DNA from: Paracoccaceae bacterium
GTDB lineage: Bacteria; Pseudomonadota; Alphaproteobacteria; Rhodobacterales; Rhodobacteraceae
Direction of reading: 5' to 3'
DNA length: 48,479 nucleotides
Assembly: GCA_028284705.1 (NCBI GenBank)
Contig: JANQRE010000042.1
Location: 1 to 48,479, forward strand
Shown here piece after piece: positions 23,861 through 34,572 of this stretch. Position numbers and translations under genes: made by a program. A model generated the notes under the pieces. It did no database searches. It had not been told where the DNA came from and saw only the letters and a program-made list of their open reading frames with translations. Position 1 is the first letter of the stretch, and every line of letters begins with the position of its first letter.

Positions 23861-23889
23861 GTTCTAGGCAAGCCCGGGCAGGGATGCAA
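23861..23889 (-). promoter_or_regulatory. Promoter of the class I aldolase gene
   Basis: Minus strand TTGCAT (23884-23889), a 17-bp spacer and TAGAAC (23861-23866). Confidence 0.55.
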
Positions 23890-23892
23890 ATG

Positions 23893-23906
23893 TGATGGCG
23901 CTAACG
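23893..23906. promoter_or_regulatory. CceR/PckR-like operator upstream of the aldolase promoter
   Basis: On the minus strand CGTTAGCGCCATCA, 11 of 14 matches to the symmetric form TGTTAGCGCTAACA that I associate with LacI-type CceR/PckR. It abuts the -35 box on its upstream side, an activator-like position. Confidence 0.45.
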
Positions 23907-23908
23907 GA

Positions 23909-24685
23909 TCAATGGGAGCGGGCGAGAAACTGCTTTGCGATCCAGGCTACGAATGAACGGGGAAACAAACGGGGCAGCATCGAAAAGAGCTTGTTCATGA
24001 GGCCAGGAACGACAACGCGTTTGCCGCCGCGCATCGCGGTCCAGCCTTCCTCGGCCACGTCTTTTGCTTTCGAGAGCATGCCCATCCGGATCAGCCGCAC
24101 ATTGTGCATGTCGGCGGCGTTGAAAAACTCGGTTTCTGTCGCGCCGGGACAGAGTGCCGTGACCGTGATATCGGTCCCGCGCAATTCCTCTGCGACGGCT
24201 TCGGAGAGATGCAGCAAATAGGACTTCGTGGCGTGATAAACCGCCATGCCGGGCCCCGGCATGAACGCCGCGGTAGACGCAACATTCAAGATGCGCCCTT
24301 TGCCGGTCTCTTTCATATGCAGCACGGCGCGTTTCATCAGATCGGTGGCGGTGAGCAGGTTCACGTTGATCGAGGTGAGTTCGCGATCCCATCCCTCCGC
24401 GTCGAAGCGACCGTTATAGCCAAGCCCGGCATTGTTCACGAGCACATCCACTTGGCGATCCTTGGTGGCCTCCTCCCAAAGTCGCGCGCTTTCTTCCAGC
24501 GATGACAGGTCGGCAGGGATCACGACAGCCTCGATGCCATGGGCATCCGACAATTCCTGGGCCAGCGCCTGCAGCTTGTCTTCCGAGCGCGCCGAGAGGA
24601 TCACATTGCGCCCGTCCCGAGCGGCACAGCGCGCGATCTCCTTGCCGATCCCCTCAGAGGCGCCCGTGATCAACGTATAAGCCAT
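23909..24685 (-). CDS. Short-chain dehydrogenase/reductase
   Basis: 258 residues, classical SDR. Cofactor motif TGASEGIGKEIA near the N-terminus, NNAGLGYNG, and the catalytic stretch LNVASTAAFMPGPGMAVYHATKSYLLHLSEA with Ser, Tyr and Lys. It has the DltE/YqjQ-type signature PGATETEFFN. The C-terminal MLPRLFPRSFVAWIAKQFL looks amphipathic or membrane-associated, as in several lipid-oxidoreductase SDRs. The substrate is unknown. It lies 3 nt downstream of pgk on the same strand, so it is probably the last gene of the pgk unit. Confidence 0.88.
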   Translation of the reverse strand: MAYTLITGASEGIGKEIARCAARDGRNVILSARSEDKLQALAQELSDAHGIEAVVIPADLSSLEESARLWEEATKDRQVDVLVNNAGLGYNGRFDAEGWDRELTSINVNLLTATDLMKRAVLHMKETGKGRILNVASTAAFMPGPGMAVYHATKSYLLHLSEAVAEELRGTDITVTALCPGATETEFFNAADMHNVRLIRMGMLSKAKDVAEEGWTAMRGGKRVVVPGLMNKLFSMLPRLFPRSFVAWIAKQFLARSH

Positions 24686-24688
24686 CTC

Positions 24689-25867
24689 TCATCCCTCCAG
24701 AGCAGCGACACCGGGCAGGGTTTTGCCCTCCATCCATTCCAGGAACGCTCCGCCGGCGGTGGAAATATAGGTGAAGCGCTCCGCCACGCCCGCCGCATTG
24801 ATGGCCGCCACTGTATCACCGCCACCGGCGACGGAGATCAACTCTCCGGCATCGGTTTGCGCGGTGATCTCTTCCAGCAGTGCGAAGGTTGCCCGATGGA
24901 AGGGGGCAAGTTCGAACACACCTAGCGGGCCATTCATGATCAGCGTTTTGGCATTGGCAAGAACGGTTTTCACGTAGGCCACCGTCTCCGGCCCGGCATC
25001 GAGGATCATCTGATCCTTCGGGCACGCGGTGGCCGTGACGGTCTGATGCGGCGCATTCTCTTTGAACTCGCCAGCGACCACGATGTCGCGGGGCAGGATG
25101 ATCTCACACCCCACCGCCGCGGCTTTGCCCAGGATGTCTCGCGCCGTGTCGGCCATGTCATGCTCGGCCAGCGAGGTGCCGACAGAGATACCTTGTGCGG
25201 CGAGGAACGTGTTCGCCATGCCGCCCCCGATCACCAGATGATCCACTTTGGCGACCAGATTGCCAAGAAGATCGAGCTTGGTGGACACTTTCGCACCGCC
25301 GACCACCGCGACGACAGGCCGTTTCGGGTCGCCAAGTGCGGCTTCGAGTGCCGACAGTTCCGCCTCCATCAGCCGTCCCGCGCAGGCCGGGCGCAGACGC
25401 GCCAGCGCCTCGGTCGAGGCATGCGCCCGGTGTGCGGCAGAAAAGGCGTCATTCACATAGACATCGCCCAGCGAGGCAAGGCGTTGCGCAAAGCCCTTGT
25501 CATTGCTCTCCTCACCGGGATTGAAGCGCAGGTTTTCCAGAAGCGCGACCGCATCGGGGGCCAGTTCGGCGACCGTGTCGCGGTAATTGCCGTCGATGAA
25601 CTCAACCGAATGGCCAAGGGCCGCTTCCAACGCAGGGACGACCTGGCCTAACGACATTTCCTTCACGATCTTGCCTTTGGGCCGTCCGAAATGCGCCATC
25701 AGGATCGGCGTGCCCCCGGCGGCGAGGATATCGTGCACCGTCGACACAATCCGGTCGATCCGCGTCGTGTCGGTGACCTCGCCATCCTCCATCGGCACGT
25801 TGATGTCAACGCGGGTCAGCACCCGTTTGCCGTTGAGGTCCATATCGTCGAGAGTTTTCCAGGCCAT
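24689..25867 (-). CDS. pgk: Phosphoglycerate kinase
   Basis: 392 residues from the ATG at 25867 ([21 protein letters not shown]), with AAGGAG upstream. A longer frame to 26023 runs through the gap terminator and is rejected. Substrate motifs RVDINVP, HFGRPKG and [10 protein letters not shown], and nucleotide motifs [15 protein letters not shown] and [13 protein letters not shown] are present. It interconverts 1,3-bisphosphoglycerate and 3-phosphoglycerate with ADP/ATP. It follows gap by 88 bp with a terminator between, suggesting partial read-through or its own promoter. Confidence 0.97.
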   Translation of the reverse strand: MAWKTLDDMDLNGKRVLTRVDINVPMEDGEVTDTTRIDRIVSTVHDILAAGGTPILMAHFGRPKGKIVKEMSLGQVVPALEAALGHSVEFIDGNYRDTVAELAPDAVALLENLRFNPGEESNDKGFAQRLASLGDVYVNDAFSAAHRAHASTEALARLRPACAGRLMEAELSALEAALGDPKRPVVAVVGGAKVSTKLDLLGNLVAKVDHLVIGGGMANTFLAAQGISVGTSLAEHDMADTARDILGKAAAVGCEIILPRDIVVAGEFKENAPHQTVTATACPKDQMILDAGPETVAYVKTVLANAKTLIMNGPLGVFELAPFHRATFALLEEITAQTDAGELISVAGGGDTVAAINAAGVAERFTYISTAGGAFLEWMEGKTLPGVAALEG

Positions 25868-25896
25868 AACACGCTCCTTGATGCCTGCCCCTTGAA

Positions 25897-25932
25897 TGAA
25901 AAAATCCCGCCTGTCTTGCAAGGCGGGATTTG
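25897..25932 (-). terminator. Terminator (or attenuator) between gap and pgk
   Basis: AAATCCCGCCT / AGGCGGGATTT with an 8-nt loop and a run of six T on the minus strand. It could set different levels of gap and pgk. Confidence 0.85.
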
Positions 25933-25955
25933 TCGCGTGAATCTCTTTGGGTGAG

Positions 25956-26957
25956 TTAGAGCAGCTTGCCCATGGCAACCGCAGTGTCCGCCATCCGGCA
26001 GGAGAAACCCCATTCGTTGTCATACCAGCTCAGCACACGGACCATGCGGCCCTCGAGAACCTTGGTCTGTTCGGAGGCGAAGATCGACGAATCCGGATGG
26101 TGGTTGAAATCCATCGAGACCAGCGGGCGCTCTTCATAACCGAGCACGCCTTTCAGAGGGCCCTCGGCGGCGGTTTTGATCAATTCGTTGATCTCGTCCG
26201 GGGTGGTGTCGCGGGCGGCCTCGAAGGTGAGATCAACGGCGGAGACATTCGGTGTCGGCACGCGGATCGCCACACCGTCCAGCTTGCCGGCCAGTTCCGG
26301 CAGCACCAGACCAACGGCTTTTGCCGCCCCGGTCGAGGTCGGGATCATCGACATCGCCGCCGCGCGGGCGCGGTAGAGGTCCTTGTGGAACGTGTCCAGC
26401 GTCGGCTGATCGCCGGTATAGGAATGGATCGTGGTCATGAACCCCTTCACGATGCCCACACCATCATTCAGCACTTTCGCCACGGGGGACAGGCAGTTGG
26501 TGGTGCAAGACGCGTTCGAGACGACGAGATCATCGGCAGTCAGTGTGTCGTCGTTCACACCATAGACGATGGTTTTGTCGGCGCCGGACGAGGGGGCGGA
26601 GACGAGAACGCGCGAGGACCCGTTCTCAAGGTGAATCATCGCCTTTTCCTTGGCGGTGAAGATGCCTGTGCATTCCAGCACGATATCAACGTCACCCCAG
26701 GGCAGCTCATCGGGGTTGCGCATGGCCGTGGTTTCCATCGGACCGCGACCCACATCGATGGTCGTGCCCTTCACTTTAACATCGACCGGGAAGCGCCCGT
26801 GAACGCTGTCAAATTGCAGAAGATGGGCATTGGTCTCGACCGGACCCAGATCGTTAATCGCGACGACTTCAATATCGGTACGACCGGACTCGATGATGGC
26901 GCGCAAAACGTTGCGGCCGATGCGGCCAAACCCGTTAATGGCAACTTTGACGGACAT
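25956..26957 (-). CDS. gap: Glyceraldehyde-3-phosphate dehydrogenase
   Basis: 333 residues from the ATG at 26957 ([20 protein letters not shown]), with GGAAGGAA upstream. The NAD-binding GFGRIGR, AIND with Asp36, catalytic Cys151 in [12 protein letters not shown] and His178 in [10 protein letters not shown] are intact; WYDNEWGFS is near the end. The Asp36 context suggests NAD preference. The promoter carries a symmetric operator over its -10 box. It is upstream of pgk on the same strand. Confidence 0.97.
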   Translation of the reverse strand: MSVKVAINGFGRIGRNVLRAIIESGRTDIEVVAINDLGPVETNAHLLQFDSVHGRFPVDVKVKGTTIDVGRGPMETTAMRNPDELPWGDVDIVLECTGIFTAKEKAMIHLENGSSRVLVSAPSSGADKTIVYGVNDDTLTADDLVVSNASCTTNCLSPVAKVLNDGVGIVKGFMTTIHSYTGDQPTLDTFHKDLYRARAAAMSMIPTSTGAAKAVGLVLPELAGKLDGVAIRVPTPNVSAVDLTFEAARDTTPDEINELIKTAAEGPLKGVLGYEERPLVSMDFNHHPDSSIFASEQTKVLEGRMVRVLSWYDNEWGFSCRMADTAVAMGKLL

Positions 26958-26991
26958 GAAGAATTCCTTCCGCGGGAGGGAGAGAGGGTGG

Positions 26992-27007
26992 TTGTTATCG
27001 CTAACAA
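26992..27007. promoter_or_regulatory. CceR/PckR-like palindromic operator at the gap promoter
   Basis: TTGTTA-TCGC-TAACAA: six-bp perfect arms. The core TGTTATCGCTAACA matches 13 of 14 of the symmetric TGTTAGCGCTAACA form. It covers the predicted -10 box, a repressor-like position. Confidence 0.65.
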
Positions 27008-27030
27008 GAGCATTTTGCTGCAAAGGTCAA
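27002..27030 (-). promoter_or_regulatory. Promoter of gap
   Basis: Minus strand TTGACC (27025-27030), a 17-bp spacer and TTGTTA (27002-27007), about 45 bp before the gap ATG. Confidence 0.55.
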
Positions 27031-27061
27031 CCGCTCTGCCGTCGCAGGCGCTGACCTAAGG

Positions 27062-27949
27062 TCATTCGGCTCGCAAATCCGCCGTGTAATCGCGGTGAAA
27101 TTCCACATAACCCTCGGATGTCGATTTCAGATGCGCCTGGGTGAGCTTGTGAAACGCGGGCAGTTTGTGGAACGGCACCGACGGATAGGCATGGTGCTCG
27201 GCGTGATAGGGCATGTTCCAAGCGACAAAGCGCACCACGCGATTGGTAAACGTCGTGCGGGTGTTCTCCAGCATATTCGCGACCGGTGGGCAGAGCCCGT
27301 GCTCCGCCAGAAGATAGAGCCGCAGGAACGGCATGCCGAGCGCGAGGGGTAGTAGCCAGAACCAGAACAGCGTCACCGGGGCGGTGATCAGCGCACCTGC
27401 ATAGATCGCAAGCATGATGCGCGCTTCCCATGCCATCTCTCTGTGCCGCGCCGCAGGCAGATACGGGGCTTTGAAACGGCCAAGCGCGCTGGAGATCAGC
27501 GCGGTGGCGATGGCTGTCCAATAGCGCCAGCCGCTCACGTAGATCGCGTAATCGCGTCTGGTCTCGGGCCGTCCGGGCCCGGCGAGTTCGGGGTCCCGCT
27601 CTGGGTCATTGGTGTAGCGGTGATGCGCCAGATGAAAATAGCGGAACCACTGGAAAGGCAGGATCAGGACCAGACCGCAGAGCCGCCCGACGGCCTCGTT
27701 GATCCAGGGCGTTTTGAACGGTGTCTGATGGGTGCATTCGTGTTCCAGGGTGAAGAGAAAGACCAAGAGAATGCCATGAAGGATCAAGACGATGGGCCAG
27801 AGCGGCAGCGCGAACCCGATCCAGAGGCTTGTGGCCACGAGACAGCCGATTGTCGCGACCAGATGGCGCAGGCCCGCTTCATCCGAGCGTTCCGTAAGGT
27901 CGCGGCGATCTTCGGGCGAGAGAGAGGCGAGCAGAGCCTGATGATCCAT
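27062..27949 (-). CDS. Fatty acid desaturase-family membrane di-iron enzyme
   Basis: 295 residues with four or more hydrophobic helices. The three histidine boxes are HECTH (70-74), HLAHH (106-110) and HAEHH in MPYHAEHHAYPSVP, the arrangement of acyl-lipid desaturases and carotenoid ketolase/hydroxylase relatives. FTLEHECTHQTPFKTPWINE is typical of the plasma-membrane desaturase family. The substrate is not predictable. The start overlaps the upstream cupin stop as TGATG, so translation is coupled. It is the last gene of a five-gene overlapping cassette. Confidence 0.85.
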   Translation of the reverse strand: MDHQALLASLSPEDRRDLTERSDEAGLRHLVATIGCLVATSLWIGFALPLWPIVLILHGILLVFLFTLEHECTHQTPFKTPWINEAVGRLCGLVLILPFQWFRYFHLAHHRYTNDPERDPELAGPGRPETRRDYAIYVSGWRYWTAIATALISSALGRFKAPYLPAARHREMAWEARIMLAIYAGALITAPVTLFWFWLLPLALGMPFLRLYLLAEHGLCPPVANMLENTRTTFTNRVVRFVAWNMPYHAEHHAYPSVPFHKLPAFHKLTQAHLKSTSEGYVEFHRDYTADLRAE

Positions 27950-28374
27950 CAGCCCGCCCTCGGGATGTCGAAGCCGGGCGCGGCGAGTTCAAACCCCTCG
28001 AACTGAAACCCGGGTGAAACGGTGCATCCAACAAGAGCCCATCCCTCTGGTGCTGCAGCGGCCTGCCAATGATCCTTGGGCACAATCAGTTGCGGCACTT
28101 GTCCTGCGCTGAAATCGGGCCCCAACACATGATCCGCCGCCGGCCCCGCATCGGTGGCGCTAATCGACAGGATCAGTGGTGTGCCTGCGTAGAAATGCCA
28201 AATCTCCGTGGCATCGACCCGATGCCAGTGGCTGCGCTCGCCCTGTTTGAGCAGGAAGTAGATGCAGGTGCCCGCGGGCCGCGCATCCGACGCCTCAATC
28301 CAGGTCTGACGATACCAGCCGCCCTCGGGATGCGGGGTTAGGTCGAGGCTTTCGATCAGATCATCCGGCGTCAT
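27949..28374 (-). CDS. DUF985 cupin-fold protein
   Basis: 141 residues. The DUF985 pattern is clear: LIESLDLTPHPEGGWYRQTW, IYFLLKQGERSHWHRVDATEIWHFYAG, then QLIVPKDHWQAAAP-type and WALVGCTVSPGFQFEGFELA. The double-stranded beta-helix and the HxH metal-like residues suggest a sugar epimerase-like or ligand-binding cupin. The function is unknown. The ATG at 28374 overlaps the HAD gene by 14 nt, and the stop forms TGATG with the desaturase. Confidence 0.9.
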   Translation of the reverse strand: MTPDDLIESLDLTPHPEGGWYRQTWIEASDARPAGTCIYFLLKQGERSHWHRVDATEIWHFYAGTPLILSISATDAGPAADHVLGPDFSAGQVPQLIVPKDHWQAAAAPEGWALVGCTVSPGFQFEGFELAAPGFDIPRAG

Positions 28375-29044
28375 CGGCCACCTGTTGCGCGAGGTCTTCA
28401 AAGTCCTGCGCAACATAATCCCAATCCCTGGTGGGCGCGAGATCGGTTTGCTGATCGGTCCCATATTCGGTCGGGCGCGGCACGAAGGCGGTTTTCAGAC
28501 CGCAGGCGGAGGCCGCCTCCAGATCGTCATTATGGGCCGCGACCATCGTGATCGTCTCCGGCGACAGGCCCAAGGCGCGGCAGGAGGCCAAATAGACCTC
28601 CGGTTTTGGCTTGTAGTCTTGCGCAATCTCCGCGCCGACAATCGCGTCCCAGGGCAAACCACCGTAGCGCGCGAGCCGGGCCATCAGCGCGATGGAGCCG
28701 TTGGAGCAGGGGGCAATCAACCCATGGGGTCGCAGAGCATTCAACCCGGTCACGACATCCGGCCACGGGTCGAGCCTCTCCCAAGCCGCATTGAGGCTGT
28801 CCGGCGCCGACACCCCAAAGCGCTCCAGCACGATATGCAGGTTCTCCAGATGCAAATCGTCCAGCGCCACGTAACCCCGCCCGCCCGAGCGGATACGCTC
28901 CATCGCGGGCTGGTATTCGCCGCGCCACGCATCCGCGAAGGCGAGTGTGTCCACCTCCGGCAGAACCGCTGCCACGTCCCGCGCGACGGAATTGCGCCAA
29001 TCCACACAGGTGCCGAAGACGTCGAAGATGAAGGCGCGTCTCAT
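28361..29044 (-). CDS. HAD hydrolase, L-2-haloacid dehalogenase-like
   Basis: 227 residues. The nucleophile Asp8 sits in FIFDVFGTCVDWR. The haloacid-dehalogenase type II features continue with the cap helices (YQPAMERIRSGG), APCSNGS (motif II Ser/Asn), the Lys in AQDYKPKPEVYLASCRALGL and the acidic MVAAHNDDLEAASACGLKTAFV. It could be a dehalogenase or a phosphatase/phosphonatase relative. Its ATG overlaps the sterol-desaturase-like stop as ATGA, and its end overlaps the cupin start. Confidence 0.9.
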   Translation of the reverse strand: MRRAFIFDVFGTCVDWRNSVARDVAAVLPEVDTLAFADAWRGEYQPAMERIRSGGRGYVALDDLHLENLHIVLERFGVSAPDSLNAAWERLDPWPDVVTGLNALRPHGLIAPCSNGSIALMARLARYGGLPWDAIVGAEIAQDYKPKPEVYLASCRALGLSPETITMVAAHNDDLEAASACGLKTAFVPRPTEYGTDQQTDLAPTRDWDYVAQDFEDLAQQVADDAG

Positions 29045-29973
29045 GCGCCGAAGCCAGGCGAGCCGCGATCTTCGGGGTGGCGGGCAAGGTGCTTCGCCTT
29101 GATCGTCTCCGAGGTGTCGCGGCTGCCGTCATGGGTCCAGCCGGGTGGCTGCACGGCGTAATTCAACCGGTCTTTCATGGAAATCCCGCGCTGCCCTATA
29201 TCCTTGAACATCGCGATCCATTCATGAAAGGCGACCCGGAGCGGGTTGAACGTGCCGAGGTTCTGCACAAGCCCATAGTCGACTTTCTCCGCCTCCTGCT
29301 CAGGCACAAACGTGCCGAACATCTTGTCCCAGATGATGAAAACACCGGCATAATTCGCATCCAGATAGCGCGCATTGCGCCCGTGATGTACCCGGTGATG
29401 CGAGGGCGTGTTCATCACCGCCTCAAACCAGCGGGGCATTTTGCCAATGGCCTCGGTGTGGATCCAGAACTGATAGATCAGGTTCAGACCACCACAGAAC
29501 AGCACGAGAGCCGGATGGAAGCCCAAAAGAACCAAAGGCGCGCGCACGATCATCATGAAGGTGAACGTGCCGGTCCGGGTCTGCCGCAGTGCCGTGGTTA
29601 GGTTGTAGTGCTGCGAGGAATGGTGGTTCACATGCGCCGCCCAGACCCAGCGGATGCGGTGGCCGAACCGGTGCACCCAGTAATACCGCAGATCGTCCAG
29701 CACGAAGCATAGCACGATCACCCAGATGGAGGTCCCCAGATCAAGCGGTGTGATCTCCCACAACACCATGAAAAAGCCCCAGGCGATGAAGCCCAGCAGG
29801 ATGCCCGAGGCCACACTGCCTGCGCCCATGACCAGCGAGGTCACCGCGTCGCGGGTCTCATAGCGCCCGCCGCGACCTTTCGTGACGATCCAGAGAAGCT
29901 CGATCAGGATCGCGGCGATAAAGAACGGCACCGCCAGTTGGGTCACATCCGGATAGCTGATCTGATCAGTCAT
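29041..29973 (-). CDS. Sterol desaturase/fatty acid hydroxylase superfamily membrane protein
   Basis: 310 residues from ATG 29973 (MTDQISYPDVTQLAVPFFI). Four to five hydrophobic helices carry the di-iron histidine motifs VHRFGHR, HVNHHSSQHYN and HHRVHHGRN, with DLRYYWVHR at the start of the catalytic core. The closest pattern is the alkylglycerol-monooxygenase/C-5 sterol desaturase type found in marine bacteria. The substrate is unknown and may be an ether lipid, fatty acid or sterol-like compound. Its start overlaps the upstream gene stop by 4 nt and its stop overlaps the HAD start. Confidence 0.9.
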   Translation of the reverse strand: MTDQISYPDVTQLAVPFFIAAILIELLWIVTKGRGGRYETRDAVTSLVMGAGSVASGILLGFIAWGFFMVLWEITPLDLGTSIWVIVLCFVLDDLRYYWVHRFGHRIRWVWAAHVNHHSSQHYNLTTALRQTRTGTFTFMMIVRAPLVLLGFHPALVLFCGGLNLIYQFWIHTEAIGKMPRWFEAVMNTPSHHRVHHGRNARYLDANYAGVFIIWDKMFGTFVPEQEAEKVDYGLVQNLGTFNPLRVAFHEWIAMFKDIGQRGISMKDRLNYAVQPPGWTHDGSRDTSETIKAKHLARHPEDRGSPGFGA

Positions 29974-30359
29974 GCGGCCTCCAGTTTTTGACGCCAAAGG
30001 GCGCGGTCGGCTTCTGCGAGTTTCAAGGTCAGGCTTGGGGCGGTGAACTCCGCCAGATGCAGGGTCAATCCATCGGGATGCGCCGCAATCTCGGCATCAT
30101 GGATCAGTCGCGCGGTCGTATCCGCGCCAAAACTCCAGACCAGCCCGGTGCCCTGATCGCTTTCGACAAGGGCCGAGCGCCCGTCCGCGCTGATCTGCGC
30201 CGCGCGGAAATTGTCGTCAGGAAAGGCGCGCAGCCAGGCCGCGTTGACGTCTGCCTCCGTCTTAAAGATCAGCGGCGCGGAGAGGCCTAGCACATGCAAC
30301 AGCAGCGCAATCCCCGAAATGCCGCCAATGACCAGCACCAAGAGTATTTCCAGTGGCAT
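29970..30359 (-). CDS. Membrane-anchored hypothetical protein heading the desaturase cassette
   Basis: 129 residues from ATG 30359 (MPLEILLVLVIGGISGIALLLHVL), with GGAGGAAGG upstream. One N-terminal helix is followed by a soluble domain (DDNFRAAQISADGRSALVES ... LTLHLAEFTAPSLTLKLAEADRA), perhaps cytosolic. No family is recognised. The stop overlaps the sterol-desaturase-like ATG by 4 nt, tying it to that enzyme. Confidence 0.7.
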   Translation of the reverse strand: MPLEILLVLVIGGISGIALLLHVLGLSAPLIFKTEADVNAAWLRAFPDDNFRAAQISADGRSALVESDQGTGLVWSFGADTTARLIHDAEIAAHPDGLTLHLAEFTAPSLTLKLAEADRALWRQKLEAA

Positions 30360-30425
30360 GCCTTCCTCCGCGCGCCAAAGGCTACTGTCGGCGGAATTCA
30401 GCGTCAAAGCCGACGTCGCGGCAGA

Positions 30426-30927
30426 TCAGAGATCGGTGCCGAAAAACCGGATCACATGGGCAAGGCGCGGGTCAAGCTCGTAAAAGGGCTCTGTCGGCGT
30501 CAGGCCGAGCTTGCCGTAAAGCGCGACGGCCTCGGTGAGATTGACCATCGTGTCTAGCACGAATTTGCGCTGTCCCGCGGCTTTCGCATCGGCGATGGCG
30601 CGGCGGAAGAGGGCGGTCGCCGCGCCTGAGCCCCGCGCCGCCTCGGTGACATAGACCCGCTTGATCTCCGTGACACCCGGCGCGACTTCGTGGGTCATCG
30701 CACAGCCGGTGATGGTCTCTGCGATTTCAGCCACATAGATCGCACCTTTCGGCGGCGCGTGTTTTTCCTCCAGCGAGGTCAGGAGGTCTTCGAAATCGGC
30801 CTTGGCGTAGTAATGCGCAACGAATTCAGGGATATCGGTCGAGCGTTCCACCAACACATCGCGATAGGCCCGGCACAGGTCCCGGACGCGCGGCATATCC
30901 TCCGGGCGCGCAGTTCTGATGATCAGA

Positions 30928-30935
<8 letters not shown>
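30426..30935 (-). CDS. GNAT-family N-acetyltransferase
   Basis: 169 residues from ATG 30935 (MPDLIIRTARPEDMPRVRDL). The acetyl-CoA motif A is visible as IKRVYVTEAARGSGAATALFRRAIADA, followed by VLDTMVNLTEAVALYGKLGLTPTEPFY. The substrate is unknown. It overlaps the upstream membrane-protein gene by 8 nt and is followed by a 66-bp gap before the next gene. Confidence 0.88.
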
Positions 30936-33054
<2,119 letters not shown>

Positions 33055-33064
33055 GGAAGCGCCG

Positions 33065-33937
33065 TCACACCTGCGCTTTCTCCCGCCACAGCGTGTAAAG
33101 GCCAGACCCCACCGTGATCACGACCCCAAGGATCATCAATGCATCCAGGCTTTCGTCGAAGACCACAACCGCGAAGGCCAGCGCAAAGAGGATCCGCGAA
33201 TAGCGGAACGGTGTGACGGCCCCCACATCACCCACGCGCATCGCCGCGGCAATGGCGAAATAGGCCACGCACAGGACCGCCACCGTGCCGCTCATCAGCA
33301 CCCATTCCCATCCGCTCAACACAACCGGCGCGCCGCTGAAGGGCAGGGTGATCAGGATCAACCCCGCCGGGATCAGGACAAAGAGCGCCACCGCCGCGAG
33401 CACCTTGTTTGACAGCGATTTTGGCACTGCCCGCGTCGCAACATCCCGGATCGACAGGCCGATGACGCAGGCCACGGCCCAAAGCGAGGCTGGCGTGAAA
33501 CTCGCGCTCCACGGCTGGATCACCAGAACCACGCCGACAAGTCCGACAAAGATCGCAATCCAGCGGCGCGGTCCCACATGGGCCCCCAGAAACATCGCCG
33601 TCATCACCGTGACCAGAAGCGGGTTTGCTTGCAGGATCGCCGATACAATGGAGAGCGGTGCAAGCGCGAGCGCGGTGACCACGCCAATGGTCCCGTAAAG
33701 CTCGCCAAAAATGCGCCAGAGGGACGCCTTGTGCCAAAGCGCCTTCCAATCCACAACCTCGCCCGACATCCGAGACCAAAATGCGAAGAAGACCCCGCCA
33801 AACAGGCCGATCATCGCGATGATCTGTCCCGGCGGCAGCCGTGCGGTCATCAGCTTGATGGTCACATCTGCCGTCGCAAAGGCCGCCATCGCCAAAACCA
33901 TCCAGCCGATGCCTTTGAGATTGTCAGATGGGCTCAC
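33065..33937 (-). CDS. EamA/DMT-superfamily transporter
   Basis: 290 residues, ten predicted helices arranged as two EamA repeats (first GIGWMVLAMAAFATADVTIKL, second near SLWAVACVIGLSIRDVATRAV). Probable drug/metabolite exporter of the inner membrane with unknown substrate. Its ATG overlaps the Mur-type regulator stop by 4 nt, so the two are coupled. Confidence 0.9.
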   Translation of the reverse strand: MSPSDNLKGIGWMVLAMAAFATADVTIKLMTARLPPGQIIAMIGLFGGVFFAFWSRMSGEVVDWKALWHKASLWRIFGELYGTIGVVTALALAPLSIVSAILQANPLLVTVMTAMFLGAHVGPRRWIAIFVGLVGVVLVIQPWSASFTPASLWAVACVIGLSIRDVATRAVPKSLSNKVLAAVALFVLIPAGLILITLPFSGAPVVLSGWEWVLMSGTVAVLCVAYFAIAAAMRVGDVGAVTPFRYSRILFALAFAVVVFDESLDALMILGVVITVGSGLYTLWREKAQV

Positions 33938-34347
33938 TCGGGCTTGGCTTTCACACCATAAAGCTCTAGCCGGTGGTCTTTAAGCGTGTAGCCCAGCCGT
34001 TTGGCGATCTTTTCCTGCAAGACTTCGATCTCGGGGTCGATGAACTCGATCACTTCGCCGGTTTGCATATCGATCAGGTGATCATGGTGGTCACGATCAG
34101 CATCCTCGTAGCGGGAGCGTCCATCGCCGAACTCGTGACGCTCCAGCAGGCCGCTCTCTTCAAAGAGCTTCACTGTGCGATAGACCGTGGCGATGGAAAT
34201 CCCCGCATCAATGGCCGAGGCGCGGGCATGCAACTCCTCCACATCGGGGTGGTCGTCTGCTTCCTCCAGCACTTGCGCAATCACCCGGCGCTGCCCGGTC
34301 ATGCGCAACCCCATCGCCGCGCTGCGTTCTGTGAGCGTTTGCGTCAT
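33934..34347 (-). CDS. Fur-family metalloregulator, probably Mur (manganese-responsive)
   Basis: 137 residues. The winged-helix DNA-binding domain (LRMTGQRRVIAQVLEEADDHPDVEEL ... ISIATVYRTVKLFEESGLL) and the metal-binding dimerisation domain (YEDADRDHHDHLIDMQTGEVIEFIDPEIE) are complete. There is no cysteine anywhere, and the CxxC of E. coli Fur is replaced by DMQT. In Rhodobacterales and rhizobia such Fur orthologues act mainly as Mur, repressing manganese uptake; that role is family knowledge. It overlaps the EamA gene. An inverted repeat lies 13 bp upstream. Confidence 0.88.
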   Translation of the reverse strand: MTQTLTERSAAMGLRMTGQRRVIAQVLEEADDHPDVEELHARASAIDAGISIATVYRTVKLFEESGLLERHEFGDGRSRYEDADRDHHDHLIDMQTGEVIEFIDPEIEVLQEKIAKRLGYTLKDHRLELYGVKAKPE

Positions 34348-34359
34348 AGAGCTTCATTA

Positions 34360-34374
34360 GCGCATATGTTGCGC
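34360..34374. promoter_or_regulatory. Inverted repeat upstream of the Mur-type gene
   Basis: GCGCA-TATGT-TGCGC, five-bp arms, 13 bp before the regulator ATG. It could be an autoregulatory operator. Short, so only suggestive. Confidence 0.3.
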
Positions 34375-34572
34375 AGGTCTCCAGTCCCGATTTGTCTTGA
34401 CTTTCAATCCCCTGACCCCCAGATGCCTGCTAAGCGCTTACCCGGACATGCGGCGTGAGGACCGAAAGATCGGAACCGGCACGGGTCAGCAACATCACTT
34501 CCCCCTTTTTCACGCGAGTGGGCCCGGCAAGAACGCGAGGGAAAACCCGCGCACTGCCCCAATATTTGATCC

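Noticed and set aside
25868-26023. N-terminal extension of pgk
   Set aside because: It reads through the gap-pgk terminator hairpin; the ATG at 25867 has AAGGAG and begins the conserved N-terminus.
25947-27059. Long open frame (370 codons) antisense to gap
   Set aside because: Shadow of gap; no signature and its start region covers the gap promoter.
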